Shown: piece by piece, positions 35,782 to 44,658 of the stretch
How positions within the stretch are numbered: position 1 is the first letter of the stretch
How the letters are laid out: every line of letters begins with the position of its first letter
DNA from: Cyanocohniella sp. LLY
Lineage (GTDB): Bacteria > Cyanobacteriota > Cyanobacteriia > Cyanobacteriales > Nostocaceae
Length of the DNA: 44,658 nt
Assembly: GCA_022241785.1 (NCBI GenBank)
Contig: JAKOMP010000048.1
Span: forward strand, 721 to 45,378
Direction: 5' to 3'
Translations under genes and position numbers: made by a program
The notes under the pieces: generated by a model
What the model was told of the DNA's origin: nothing
Database searches by the model: none
What the model saw: the letters and a program-made list of their open reading frames with translations, nothing else

Positions 35782-37533
35782 CTAATGCAGTAGTTCTTCT
35801 ACTTGATGCTGACTCCACAAATTTCTATAAAGACCATCTTGTTGTACAAGTTCTAAGTGATTGCCTGTCTGGACAATTTTTCCTTTATCCATGACGAAAA
35901 TGCGGTCAGCTGCTGCTGCTGCTGATAACTGGTGAGTGATAAAAATCACGGTTTTCCGCTCAGAACCACTGGCCAGGTTGTTGAGAATTTGTGTAGCTGT
36001 TTGATTATCTACACTAGAGAGGGCATCATCCAAAATTAAGACTGGGGCATTCACCAGCATGGCTCTAGCTAAGGCAGTACGTTGTCTTTGTCCACCAGAG
36101 AGGGTGATTCCCCGTTCACCCACAAGAGTTTCATACTGCTGGGGAAAATGACTAATTTCTGGATGAATTTGGGCTTGCTTGGCCACAGACTCAACATCTT
36201 GTTGTTCGCTAACTGGGTCGCCGTAACGAATATTATTTTTAATTGTGGTGCTAAACAAAAAGCTATCTTGAGGCACATAGGCGATCGCATTGCGTAAATC
36301 TGCCAAGGCTATAGTGGTAATATCCACACCATCCAAAAATAACTGCCCTGGTTCAATATCCAACAACCGCGGTAATGCATTGGCCAAAGTTGACTTTCCC
36401 GAACCAATTGCGCCTACAATCGACACCGTTTCCCCAGGGAAAATAGTGAAGTTGATATTTTCTAACGCCGGAGTGTTGGCATTAGGGTAAGAGAAGCTGA
36501 GATTTGTGGCTGTTAGTTCCCCTTTAACTTCAGCTAGGGGTAACTGTACACTATCCTCTGTATCTTGAATTTTCGGGGTGACAGCCAGAATAGACTCCAA
36601 GCGGTCAATACTTACTTCACCGCGTTGGTAGGCGGTAATGGTAAATCCTAATAAGGCAGTGGGGAAAACCAGTCGTTCTACATAAATCAGTAGTGCTAAA
36701 AAATCTCCTACAGCCAGGGTACCAGCGGAGATGCGTGTTGCACCGAGCCAAATAATTACTAATGAACTGAGATTAGCTAGACCCCCAATTAATGGGAAAA
36801 GTATATTGCGGCTTTTTGCCAGTTGTAGGTTCGCTGCCAATAATTGCTGATTCTTCTGAGCAAAGGCCCGCCGCTCATTTTCTTCTTGGGCGTAAATTTT
36901 GATCAGAGCAATGCCGCTAATATCCTCTTGAATCAGTTCACTGATATCGGAGAGTTCTTCTTGGACTACAGCTTGCTGTTTCCGTAAGCGATTACTGAAC
37001 AAATGTACTAGCCAGAACATAAAGGGATACACAGCCAAGGAAGCTAATGTGAGATCCACACTAATTGTTAGCATTACTGGCAGGGTGAGTATGTAGGCAA
37101 ACACAGTATTTGCCAAACTCAAGACAGCAAAGCCCACCAACCGCCGAATATTATCTACATCGCTAGTAGCCCGGTTAATTAAATCCCCAGCTGTATTAGT
37201 AGCAAAATAAGATGGTTCCAGTTTTAGTAAGTGTTCAAAAATCTGTTGTTTCAGGTCAAATTCCACCTGACGACCTACTCCGAACAGCCAGATGCGTGAA
37301 GCCATGCGGATGAGCCACATAGCCGAACTGAGCAAGATGATTGGCACTACATAACGTAGTATTTGGTTGAGATTAAAGCTGGCTGAGAGTTGGTCAACTG
37401 CCGAGCGAATTAACCAGGGGATATAAACGCCTAATCCATTGACAGAAAATAAAGCAATAATGCCTAATGTCGCTTCCCGCCAATGGGGACGAAGGTAAGC
37501 ACCGAGTTTAGCAAGTCGTCGAGATTCTGCCAT
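35782..37533 (-). CDS. ABC transporter, fused permease and ATPase (MsbA/MDR type)
   Basis: A 583-residue half-transporter exporter. Six membrane helices lie in residues about 20-300. The nucleotide-binding domain (about 338-580) has Walker A GAIGSGKST at 374-382, Q-loop PQDS at 421-424, signature LSGGQ at 478-482, Walker B VLILDDA at 498-504 and an ITHQ switch His. All catalytic residues are present, so a homodimer should be active. The type exports lipids, drugs or peptides; the substrate cannot be told. No C39 peptidase domain is present, so it is not the missing processing transporter for the double-glycine-type peptide at 9177-9419. Confidence 0.93.
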   Translation of the reverse strand: MAESRRLAKLGAYLRPHWREATLGIIALFSVNGLGVYIPWLIRSAVDQLSASFNLNQILRYVVPIILLSSAMWLIRMASRIWLFGVGRQVEFDLKQQIFEHLLKLEPSYFATNTAGDLINRATSDVDNIRRLVGFAVLSLANTVFAYILTLPVMLTISVDLTLASLAVYPFMFWLVHLFSNRLRKQQAVVQEELSDISELIQEDISGIALIKIYAQEENERRAFAQKNQQLLAANLQLAKSRNILFPLIGGLANLSSLVIIWLGATRISAGTLAVGDFLALLIYVERLVFPTALLGFTITAYQRGEVSIDRLESILAVTPKIQDTEDSVQLPLAEVKGELTATNLSFSYPNANTPALENINFTIFPGETVSIVGAIGSGKSTLANALPRLLDIEPGQLFLDGVDITTIALADLRNAIAYVPQDSFLFSTTIKNNIRYGDPVSEQQDVESVAKQAQIHPEISHFPQQYETLVGERGITLSGGQRQRTALARAMLVNAPVLILDDALSSVDNQTATQILNNLASGSERKTVIFITHQLSAAAAADRIFVMDKGKIVQTGNHLELVQQDGLYRNLWSQHQVEELLH

Positions 37534-37610
37534 TGAAGCAATTAAGTTTTGCAGATTTTAAATCAGGCCAGCCACTAGAGCGTAGCATTATGGCCTGTTT
37601 AATTACTGTT

Positions 37611-38354
37611 TTAGTTGGTTGTTTGGTTACCACGCAAGAAAAAGTAAATCTGGTTGAGATAACTTTCCCATACCCGGGTTGTGAGTTGTAGAGTTTCTGT
37701 ATTGGGTACAAAGTCTTCAATCCGCAACCCCCGTTCGCCTACTGTTGGAGGAGTTTGTAACAGGTAAGGTGGAACTTTTGCACCCAAAGAGTTGAATGCT
37801 ATAGTTGCCTGATCCTGTCCTCCCTGCATGAAAATAGAATCTCCTACAATATCAGAAATTATCATTGGGGTATTTGCTGGCCCCAATGCCACAAGTGCCT
37901 CAGGTGAAGAATTATCAGGTCGGATAGAGGACATCAGGCGATAATTCTCAACAATTTCCTGAGATGCAAGGTTGGTATCACCTACCGTTGCTATGGGTAT
38001 TCTGACAAGAAAATAAGCGATCGCGGGGGTACTGGACAACAGTAAAATTGTCAGCGCCCAACCTATTAAATAACCACCTGGTTGCTCTATGCCGCCTCCC
38101 TTAATCCTCTGAGCAGCAAACATCATCAACAAAATAGAGGCTCCCAGTGGTTTGAGCGGAAATGATATCACTCTCCACATGGATGCCACAGCTGGTTCGT
38201 TAGGGTTAATAAACGACAAAGCTATCACAACCAACACAATGACTAAGACTAATCGTCCAACAAAAGTTCCGGAAGGATAAAATCTTTGGAACAGAGAATA
38301 AACGATAGTGCCAATCAGCAGCCACACAAGTACGCGAGTTAGCAATAGAAACAT
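37611..38354 (-). CDS. Conserved cyanobacterial membrane protein of unknown function
   Basis: A 247-residue protein with membrane helices at about 3-20, 30-48, 62-80 and 92-117, then a hydrophilic ~130-residue C-terminal part, probably periplasmic. The N-terminal half (LVLVIVLVVIALSFINPNEP, then SFPLKPLGASILLMMFAA) resembles the membrane part of cyanobacterial YdcF/SanA-domain proteins. The usual YdcF catalytic segment is not recognisable after it, so this may be a shortened or diverged relative. It is upstream of the ABC transporter gene on the same strand (77-base gap) and may be co-transcribed. Confidence 0.6.
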   Translation of the reverse strand: MFLLLTRVLVWLLIGTIVYSLFQRFYPSGTFVGRLVLVIVLVVIALSFINPNEPAVASMWRVISFPLKPLGASILLMMFAAQRIKGGGIEQPGGYLIGWALTILLLSSTPAIAYFLVRIPIATVGDTNLASQEIVENYRLMSSIRPDNSSPEALVALGPANTPMIISDIVGDSIFMQGGQDQATIAFNSLGAKVPPYLLQTPPTVGERGLRIEDFVPNTETLQLTTRVWESYLNQIYFFLRGNQTTN

Positions 38355-38778
38355 AGATTAACTCTCTAATTTTCTGGTGCGGTGAGGCAGCGCTGTGAGT
38401 CTAGTCCTATTTGGCAAAGCCTTTTTCGTCAAGTTTTCGCGGGCGCCAGCTGCTGAGAAAGCAAAACCATACCGCGTATTTGACAGAAAAATGGGAGGCA
38501 TGTTGCCCAACGTAGGGAACCAGTTTTCCTCATGAGCGACTACCGAACCCTTAAGGGTTAGCCTAGAAGTTTGGGATATTCGATGTATTTGTTCGTCAAA
38601 TTGTAATCCTACTGTTACTTGAGAGCAAATACCTCTAGTTCCATACCAAAGACTACCGTCGTAGTGATTTTAGTGCAATTTTTTCCCCGTGAGTCTATTA
38701 TTTTGAATTTTCTCGATGAGTAATGTGGCACCAGTAAACTAAATTAATTGAGTAGTTGTCAACTTTAAAGGAAAAACT
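38355..38778. other. Intergenic region upstream of galE
   Basis: Holds the divergent promoters of galE and the membrane protein gene. A perfect 14-base palindrome AACCCTTAAGGGTT lies at 38546-38559, about 220 bases before galE. Nothing coding was seen. Confidence 0.55.
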
Positions 38779-39783
38779 ATGTCTTCTGGAAAGCCCAGCA
38801 TTTTAGTTACGGGGGGCGCTGGATATATTGGCTCCCATACTGTACTTGCTCTTAAGCAAGCAGGTTATGAAGTGGTAATCCTCGATAATCTGGTTTATGG
38901 GCATCGAGACTTAGTAGAAAAAGTTTTACAGGTAGAACTAGTAGTTGGAGATACAGGCGATCGCCCTTTACTAGATGACTTATTTAAAACCCGTAATATT
39001 ACCGCCGTTATGCACTTTTCTGCATACGCTTACGTGGGTGAATCTGTTACTGACCCTGCTAAATACTACCGTAACAATGTCGTAGGTACCCTAACGCTAC
39101 TAGAAGCCATGCTGGCGGCATCTATTAAGAAATTTGTTTTTTCTTCCACATGTGCCACCTACGGAGTACCAGAAGTTGTACCTATTCCCGAAAACCATCC
39201 CCAAAACCCCATCAATCCTTATGGCGCTACCAAGCTCATGGTAGAGCGGATTCTGGCTGATTTTGATGTGGCTTACGGTTTAAAATCGGTGCGTTTTCGC
39301 TACTTTAATGCTGCTGGTGCCAATCCTGATGGTTTACTGGGCGAAGACCACCAACCAGAAACTCACTTAATCCCTTTAATTCTGCTGACAGCCTTAGGCA
39401 AAAGAGAATTTATCTCAATATTTGGCACAGATTATCCCACACCTGATGGCACTTGTATTCGTGATTACATTCATGTTAACGACTTAGCAGATGCCCATGT
39501 ATTGGGCTTGGAATATTTATTAAAAGATGGTGACAGCGAAGTATTTAATTTAGGTAATGGCAATGGCTTTTCCGTCAGAGAAGTGATAGCCGCCGCCGCA
39601 GAAGTTACTGGACTCACCATACCAGTTAAAGAGTGCGATCGCCGCCCAGGTGACCCCCCATCTTTGATTGGTAGTGGCGAAAAAGCCAGAAAAATTCTAG
39701 GTTGGCAACCCAATTACCCATCCATTAAAGATATTGTTACTCATGCCTGGCAGTGGCATCAACAGCGGCATATTAGGGGCTAG
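38779..39783 (+). CDS. galE: UDP-glucose 4-epimerase
   Basis: A 334-residue extended short-chain dehydrogenase that interconverts UDP-glucose and UDP-galactose with bound NAD. Motifs: TGGAGYIGSH at 11-20 (NAD), DNLVYGH, catalytic Ser/Thr at 123-124 (FSSTCATYG), Tyr148 and Lys152 in NPYGATK, RYFNAAGANPDG, RDYIHVNDLADAH and RRPGDPPSLIG. It supplies UDP-galactose for polysaccharides and galactolipids. AAAGGA is 8 bases before the ATG. Confidence 0.95.
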   Translation: MSSGKPSILVTGGAGYIGSHTVLALKQAGYEVVILDNLVYGHRDLVEKVLQVELVVGDTGDRPLLDDLFKTRNITAVMHFSAYAYVGESVTDPAKYYRNNVVGTLTLLEAMLAASIKKFVFSSTCATYGVPEVVPIPENHPQNPINPYGATKLMVERILADFDVAYGLKSVRFRYFNAAGANPDGLLGEDHQPETHLIPLILLTALGKREFISIFGTDYPTPDGTCIRDYIHVNDLADAHVLGLEYLLKDGDSEVFNLGNGNGFSVREVIAAAAEVTGLTIPVKECDRRPGDPPSLIGSGEKARKILGWQPNYPSIKDIVTHAWQWHQQRHIRG

Positions 39784-39834
39784 GGAAAAGTTTTTAGGAA
39801 CATGAATTAAATAACATACAAGTCTAGTTTTTGA

Positions 39835-39903
39835 CCTCACCCCGCCTTTGACTTACGTCAAAGTCTCCCCTCTCCTTACCAAGGAGAGGGGTTGGGGGTG
39901 AGG
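39835..39903. repeat. Branched palindromic repeat after galE
   Basis: An outer stem CCTCACCCC (39835-39843) with GGGGTGAGG (39895-39903) encloses two hairpins: CTTTGAC-TTAC-GTCAAAG (39846-39863) and CCCCTCTCCTT/AAGGAGAGGGG (39867-39877 and 39881-39891). No T run follows. It is a three-way-junction palindrome, probably a dispersed element rather than a terminator. Confidence 0.65.
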
Positions 39904-40015
39904 TTCTGTATTTTATTAAATCCACATTCCTTAGCTTTGTATTAGCAGTGCAGTGGGGATTTTTGATTGCAGTCCAATTCAAATCTAAAATTCCCTCGTC
40001 TCTAGCCTGTACTCC

Positions 40016-40624
40016 CTACCTCTTCTTCATTCCTCGTACAAGAAATAATACAATGCCCACGGTAATTAATATTGCTCCAGCTAGTACTGGTATGGTCAAA
40101 CCTGACCTGATATTCATGTCTTGTGCAGGTGCATTATTACCATCGGGGACATTGGGAAAGCTGCTTGTGGTTCCTGCTGCTACGGTGACATCAAACTCGA
40201 ATTGAAACGGTTGGAAATTTGCCCCGGTGACTGGTTTACCACTTAGCTGTAATTGATAAATCCCTGGCTTGGGGAAGGTAATTTCTGCACCGGGAATGCC
40301 TTGATAACGTTCAGCTGATACAGGTTCTAAAGATGGCTCTAGTAAGGCTGGCTCTCCTGGTGTATGGGGTTGGGCATAAACAACCAATTGACAATCGCAC
40401 TGTGTTAAGGGAATCGCCTGACCACCTTTACGGGTAAGAGCAAACCAAGCTTGGGTAGGTTCCCCAGATCGAGGATTATCATTGGGTTCAAGGTGTAAAG
40501 TAGCACCAACGTCTGCTGCTATTTGCACCTGATGGGCAGAAATGGGGTGAGCCGTAGTTATTGAGATAACTAAACAACTCAAAAATAATAAACAATAGAT
40601 GCCAAGCCTCTTAGAGTGTCTCAT
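40016..40624 (-). CDS. Exported, membrane-anchored beta-domain protein, partner of the SafE-like gene
   Basis: A 202-residue protein starting MRHSKRLGIY (ATG at 40624; the upstream TTG is less likely). A signal peptide (hydrophobic CLLFLSCLVISITT, cleavage near ISA-H) leads to a periplasmic beta-rich domain beginning HQVQIAADVGATLHLEP. The domain has an N-terminal His and Cys79/Cys81 (about residue 76-78 of this start) in TQCDCQL, then one C-terminal helix (IPVLAGAILITVGIVLFLV) and basic MKKR. The layout resembles CopC/YtkA/FixH-type metal-handling domains, an inference. It directly follows the SafE-like gene (41 bases), so the two probably work together. Confidence 0.65.
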   Translation of the reverse strand: MRHSKRLGIYCLLFLSCLVISITTAHPISAHQVQIAADVGATLHLEPNDNPRSGEPTQAWFALTRKGGQAIPLTQCDCQLVVYAQPHTPGEPALLEPSLEPVSAERYQGIPGAEITFPKPGIYQLQLSGKPVTGANFQPFQFEFDVTVAAGTTSSFPNVPDGNNAPAQDMNIRSGLTIPVLAGAILITVGIVLFLVRGMKKR

Positions 40625-40665
40625 AATTAACAATTACGTTCGCGAAGCGTTTCCGATAGGAAATA

Positions 40666-41922
40666 TTACGAATTATGTTTAGTGGGAGGGACATAAAACT
40701 TTTCTACAGCTAACTTTGACCAAAACCAGCGTGAACGCACTAACAAAACACCGAGGATGATAATTCCCATCAGCAGTGTTGCTAATCGATTACCCCAGGT
40801 TAATTGCAAGGAACCTAGGTAATGAGAACCAATCAACACAGCATGAATGGCACTCAAGAGCAAAGCAGGCACACTCAACAGATGAATCTGTCGCCAGCGT
40901 TTACCCAAAGATTTTTGCAGTGATTCAAAACTTGTGAGAGCTGCGGGGGTGATTAATACTAATGCTACAGCACCAGCAGCCATGCTCCATTGAAAATCTG
41001 GTGGGAGGAAGAAGAAAGCCGCGAATTGCCACTGCAATGAATGTTCGATCATGTGGATGGTGTGAACCACTGCTAAGACAAAAGCACCCACTCCCAACCC
41101 ACGACGGTAACGCAGGGGAAAAGCCCAAATTCGGCTAAGAGGACGGGCAATCAGTGCCAATATTAAGCAGATTAAGGCAGCGTGTCCGCTGTAATCTACC
41201 ATTGTGTCACCAGTTCGCAATAAGGTGAGTATGCCAATGGTCAGTGTTACCCAGCCACCTAAGCGAAATAATTGACTGCGCCTATCTTTACTAACTAAGG
41301 CGGTGGAAACACCCACACCTAACATGGTGGGTAGGGTTCCTAGTCCAAAAGCCAGCATGGTGGCTGTACCCATCCATAAATTACCAGTTTCTGCGGCTTT
41401 AATTTGGGCAGCATATAAAAAACCACAAGGCATTAAACCCCAAGTCATGCCTAAAAGCAAAGGTGTCCACCAGCGGTTTTGAAAGGATAGTTTCACCATC
41501 GCTGCACTCAGGCGATCGTGTAAATTACCTTTGAGTATGGGATGTAATAAGGGAATCCGTGGTAGTAGTTCTGGTGTTACTTGCCCTAAGCCAAACCAAA
41601 TCAGCATAACGCCTGTGACAATTGCCATCCCCCGACGGAAATCGCTACCTACACCCGCAAACTGCCCACCTTGTAGTAATACGGAACCTATGGCCCCGAT
41701 GCCAGCACCAACTAGGGCATAGCTCAACATCCGCCCTAAATTCAGGAGAATATGAAATTTTAATTGCTGTCGCCAGGTAGAAGATATTTTTAGGGGTGAT
41801 GTTTCTGGTTTTTTTTGCTGATGTGACAGGGAAAACGCCACTGTCAGGGGGCCACACATACCAAAGCAATGTCCAAAACTGCCCAGGAACCCCAAGATGG
41901 TGATTAGCGACAAATCTAACAT
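40666..41922 (-). CDS. SafE/TauE-like (DsbD-like) membrane protein fused to a ferric-reductase-like domain
   Basis: A 418-residue polytopic membrane protein. The first ~230 residues match the SafE/UreH-2 group, with GHCFGMCGP at 17-25 and GMTWGLMPCGFLY, Cys-containing motifs placed like those of DsbD/CcdA. The C-terminal ~150 residues, with several helices and HTIHMIEH, RWRQIHLLSVPALLLSAIHA and IGSH, look like a ferric reductase-type haem membrane domain with paired histidines. Such proteins act in metal uptake or cytochrome oxidase maturation in other bacteria. The ATG at 41922 is preferred to the GTG at 41943. The next gene encodes the probable periplasmic partner. Function is inferred. Confidence 0.75.
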   Translation of the reverse strand: MLDLSLITILGFLGSFGHCFGMCGPLTVAFSLSHQQKKPETSPLKISSTWRQQLKFHILLNLGRMLSYALVGAGIGAIGSVLLQGGQFAGVGSDFRRGMAIVTGVMLIWFGLGQVTPELLPRIPLLHPILKGNLHDRLSAAMVKLSFQNRWWTPLLLGMTWGLMPCGFLYAAQIKAAETGNLWMGTATMLAFGLGTLPTMLGVGVSTALVSKDRRSQLFRLGGWVTLTIGILTLLRTGDTMVDYSGHAALICLILALIARPLSRIWAFPLRYRRGLGVGAFVLAVVHTIHMIEHSLQWQFAAFFFLPPDFQWSMAAGAVALVLITPAALTSFESLQKSLGKRWRQIHLLSVPALLLSAIHAVLIGSHYLGSLQLTWGNRLATLLMGIIILGVLLVRSRWFWSKLAVEKFYVPPTKHNS

Positions 41923-42053
41923 TCTGATCAATTCCTGAGGCACGTTTCTAGTGCGGAAATTTACCTTAAGTTTTTGCCTGTGTCAAAAGACGAGTTGTCA
42001 AACTTAGCCACGTTATTCTAATACCGAGTTGCAGTCAAAGATAGTAACTTGAG

Positions 42054-42092
42054 CGGGGAGTGGGGAGTAGGGAATAGGGAGTAGGGAGTAGG
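42054..42092. repeat. Heptanucleotide tandem tract (GGGGAGT/AGGGAGT)
   Basis: Tandem heptamers that are the complement of the CCCCACT/CCCTACT tracts before dnaN and the epimerase-like gene. Here the tract lies 75 bases before the M28 peptidase gene, in opposite orientation. Confidence 0.85.
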
Positions 42093-42167
42093 AATATTAT
42101 GTTTGAACGCAACTTAGTATAAATACAGTTTTTTGAATGCAGTGGGTATGCAGAGGTATAAATTTAC

Positions 42168-43193
42168 ATGAAAAAATGGATTTGGCTGTTGGTGCTGGTG
42201 GTGGTGATGGTCGTGGGTAGTAGGGATACTGTTATTAGAGCATTTTGGCAGCAGCCTTCTAATTCAGAAGTAGTTGAGATGCCTGTAGAACAGCCACAAC
42301 CCCAACCAAAGTTACAATCAGTGAAAATTGGCCCAGCGGTGTCGGCTGACGAGCTTTTCCAGCACATTCAAAATTTAGATTTTCAGCGCTACTCACCAAC
42401 AGAGCGATCGCTTACTCGCAGTTATATTACAACTGAATTGAGAAAGTTAGGCTGGGAACCAAAGTTAGAAGAGTTTTCCGCCGGTGTGAATATTTTTGCT
42501 GAACGCTTGGGGACTAATCAAGCAGCTGGTGCAATTCTTGTGGCTGCACATTACGACACTGTTAACGCTTCCCCTGGTGCTGATGATAATGCTAGTGGTG
42601 TGGCGGTGGTGTTGGAAGTTGCCCGACTTCTGGGTTCGAAACCGTCACCACGGACTTTGCAGTTAGCTTTTTTTGACCAGGAAGAAACGGGACTGTTAGG
42701 TAGTAAAGCTTTCGTTACCCAAACGGAACGCTTGCAAAACCTCAGCGGTGTCATTGTCATGGATATGGTGGGTTATGCCTGCTACACTGCCGGTTGTCAG
42801 CAGTATCCTGCGGGTTTACCTGTGACCCCACCCAGCGATAAAGGCGACTTTTTGGTAGCGGTTGGGGATACAGAACATTTGTCTTTGCTGAACGCCTTTC
42901 AACAATCTGATCAACCTCATGTCCCATCGGTGCTACGGTTACCTATTCCCCTAAAAGGATTGCTGACACCTGATACCCTACGCAGTGACCATGCACCATT
43001 TTGGTATCAGGGTGTGGGTGCTGTATTGGTAACAGATACCGCTAATCTCCGTACTCCCCATTACCACCTACCGAGTGATGTCCCAGCCAATATTGAGAAA
43101 TCATTTTTTACAGGTGCGGCGCAGGTTGTGATCAATGCTACTAATACGTTGCTACAGAGTAAAATTCCCACTGACTTGGTTGAGGTTAATTAA
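42168..43193 (+). CDS. M28 family zinc aminopeptidase, exported or anchored
   Basis: A 341-residue peptidase. An N-terminal hydrophobic helix (about 4-18) acts as signal or anchor, followed by a Pro/Gln-rich linker. The M28 domain (about 60-335) has the metal and catalytic residues in AAHYDT (His128, Asp130), GADDNASG (Asp139), FFDQEETG (Glu172/Glu173), VMDMVGY (Asp199) and PHYHLPSD (metal His). The set is complete, so it should be an active two-zinc aminopeptidase outside the cytoplasm. Glutaminyl cyclase-like activity is an alternative for the family. Confidence 0.92.
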   Translation: MKKWIWLLVLVVVMVVGSRDTVIRAFWQQPSNSEVVEMPVEQPQPQPKLQSVKIGPAVSADELFQHIQNLDFQRYSPTERSLTRSYITTELRKLGWEPKLEEFSAGVNIFAERLGTNQAAGAILVAAHYDTVNASPGADDNASGVAVVLEVARLLGSKPSPRTLQLAFFDQEETGLLGSKAFVTQTERLQNLSGVIVMDMVGYACYTAGCQQYPAGLPVTPPSDKGDFLVAVGDTEHLSLLNAFQQSDQPHVPSVLRLPIPLKGLLTPDTLRSDHAPFWYQGVGAVLVTDTANLRTPHYHLPSDVPANIEKSFFTGAAQVVINATNTLLQSKIPTDLVEVN

Positions 43194-44658
43194 CGGATAG
43201 GTCAGTGTCCAGTTTTGGGGATTATTTATCTGCAAGTACAAACCCTGAAGGATGCCGCGTAAAGCAATACGACTTCTCATGTCAATACCTTAGCCAATTT
43301 ACGAGGGTTCAACGGCTGTAGAAGTATTGTGAATACGACCAAGAGAGGTAAGCTTGGCAAAAATCTGGGCTAATAAAATAGGCTCAGGCTGTTCTGGAAG
43401 CATTTTTAACGTTTCATGAACATATCGGAAACCGCGACAGTAAGCCTTAAGATCAACAATGCCAGAGCCAGGATTCTCTTGACGGAATTGAGCTAGAAGA
43501 TAATGGGAAAAATTGACCATGAAAAAAGAAAGATTAGCAGCGTTAGTCACCGCAGTTTGACTCAGGTTCATAAAATCTTCCAATCCCCAAAATTGTTTGG
43601 CATCACGAAAATTAAATTCGATTTGGAACCGTAGTTTGTAATAATCGACGAGTTTCTCATATGACAAAGTTAGGTCACTGGAAAATAGAATTACGTGACT
43701 GCGTGCATTAGTTTTTAGATTGGTTTTCACCAAAATAACTACATTGAGTGGCTGGGCAAATTCTTTGTGTAGTAAAGTAGCTTGATAAGTATCGGTTTGG
43801 ATATCTGACTCAATACTACTTTGACGCAAATATTCATCAGAAATATTACGCCAGTCCAGCTTCTCTCCGTATTTACGGCGTGAACGATGATTGGGGTCAG
43901 GATTTTGGTAAGGTATATATAATGCTGAATCGTGGCGTAACTTGGAAATTATATGCAAGTTAACCTGTCGAGCCATCTGCAAAGCATTATTGTTTCCAAA
44001 ATGACCATCTAAGACTAAGTAAGTGAGTGGGATAAAGTTAGCTATTAATTTGACTAACTCATTAATCATTTTCTTAATTCTTAGTAATTCCCATGTGAGA
44101 ACTACTTCTGTTTTGTTTTTGTTTTTACTCCCTTTTGGTCGTCCACGCTTACGTTTCTCTAATGGTTTTCTTTCTGGCTTTGCTGATGGGACACTTTTTT
44201 CTACATCACTCTTAATCACCTGTTCTATTTGAATTGTTCAGGAGTGCCTTTGTTCAACACTCACTAATGATAATGTAAAGAAAGATAGTCCTGATATTGG
44301 TTTACTTACTAGGCTAGAAAAGAATCTATCCAACCCATAAGTCTGTTTCCCTGATTTGCTGACTACAACTTCGTCTCCTGCCAGCAAATATACCTCATTT
44401 GCTCGAAACAAATGCTGGCGGAAAAATAGCCAAAACAACGTCGCCCAAGGTATTATTGTATGAAAGAATCTCAACATCGTCCGATAACTACCACCAACGC
44501 CTGCCCAACGAGAGATTCCCAGCATCGTGACTCGCCCGCTCATCGCTAACATGGCCTGGATTATTTGGTTAAATTGCCGCATGGTTGTCGCGTTGATCTG
44601 CGGTAGCAGGCATTGTAACAGTGATAAGATATCGGGCATGGGCGGAAGAGTAGTTTTT
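43194..44658 (-). mobile_element. IS4-like insertion sequence, right end outside the window
   Basis: It carries the transposase above. The left boundary lies somewhere in 43194-43298, between the M28 peptidase stop and the transposase stop. The terminal repeats cannot be set without the other end. Confidence 0.6.
43299..44639 (-). pseudogene. IS4-family transposase with in-frame stop
   Basis: Both parts lie in one frame, split by a TGA at 44240-44238 (after VEQRHS). Together they make a ~446-residue DDE transposase. The N-terminal part has Asp89 in LAGDEVVVSKSG; the second part has LVLDGHFGNNNAL with the second Asp and YYKLRFQIEFNFRDAK, an exact Y-(2)-R-(3)-E-(6)-K IS4 signature. A basic RKRGRPKGSKNKNK segment sits between the first two Asps. 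One nonsense codon is the only lesion seen, so it is recently inactivated or a sequencing error. Confidence 0.88.

Noticed and set aside
35782-37533. ABC exporter as the transporter of the double-glycine-type peptide
   Set aside because: It has no N-terminal C39 peptidase domain and lies 26 kb away.
44238-44240. TGA in the transposase as selenocysteine
   Set aside because: No SECIS-like hairpin was recognised and transposases of this family have no such residue.

Overview
The window comes from a filamentous, probably heterocyst-forming cyanobacterium of the Nostoc/Anabaena group. The signs are many HIP1 octamers (GCGATCGC, e.g. 742-749 and 1225-1232), heptanucleotide short tandem repeats of the CCCCACT/CCCTACT type, several palindromic repeat families, and cyanobacterial genes such as ftn2/zipN (ARC6), Get3d, DUF1995, DUF2358, DUF1400 and DUF4912 proteins, a class II Calvin-cycle aldolase and a bilin-type GAF sensor kinase. 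The species is inferred from style, not from a marker gene.

Layout. 1-356: N-terminal part of a TnpB gene running off the left edge. 541-1701: dnaN, converging on and overlapping a 1098-residue multi-GAF histidine kinase (1691-4987). 5705-8736: four minus-strand genes (Get3d, Uma2, DUF2358, unknown). 8737-10841: an accessory stretch with an orphan double-glycine-type peptide gene followed by a nested RNA hairpin, then an internally deleted chlD copy split by a 146-bp MITE with an 8-bp target duplication. 10842-16342: a second Uma2 gene, a dihydroorotate-dehydrogenase-like gene, and nifJ with a nonsense codon, a frameshift and two identical in-frame 51-bp repeat insertions. 16687-22759: pfkA, a DUF4912 protein, and the ftn2 plus AEC-transporter pair. 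23674-29215: pdhA, an aldose-epimerase-like gene, tRNA-Lys(UUU), the class II aldolase gene and a secreted DUF1400 hydrolase. 29216-30328: no protein gene, but nested palindromic elements, a second copy of the chlD MITE and a candidate small RNA. 30329-35690: Ser/Thr kinase with pentapeptide repeats, a metallothionein with an SmtB-like operator, DUF1995, surE, a coiled-coil protein and an undecaprenyl-phosphate sugar transferase. 35782-43193: ABC exporter, a membrane protein, galE, a two-gene metal/redox membrane pair and an M28 aminopeptidase. 43299-44658: an IS4-type transposase with an in-frame stop, cut by the right edge.

How the genes fit together. Most are housekeeping: replication clamp, cell division, central carbon (PFK, aldolase, PDH E1 alpha, GalE) and envelope sugars. 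Operon-like pairs are ftn2 then the AEC transporter (36 bp), nifJ then the DHOD-like gene (38 bp), the 8164-8736 gene then DUF2358 (39 bp), and the SafE-like gene then its small partner (41 bp). The most unusual material is in the repeats: an identical 51-bp element translated in frame twice inside nifJ, whose palindromic core also occurs between genes with compensating outer bases; a MITE whose removal would restore an open frame; and tandem heptamer tracts reaching the start codons of two genes. No CRISPR array, prophage or complete biosynthetic cluster was seen.
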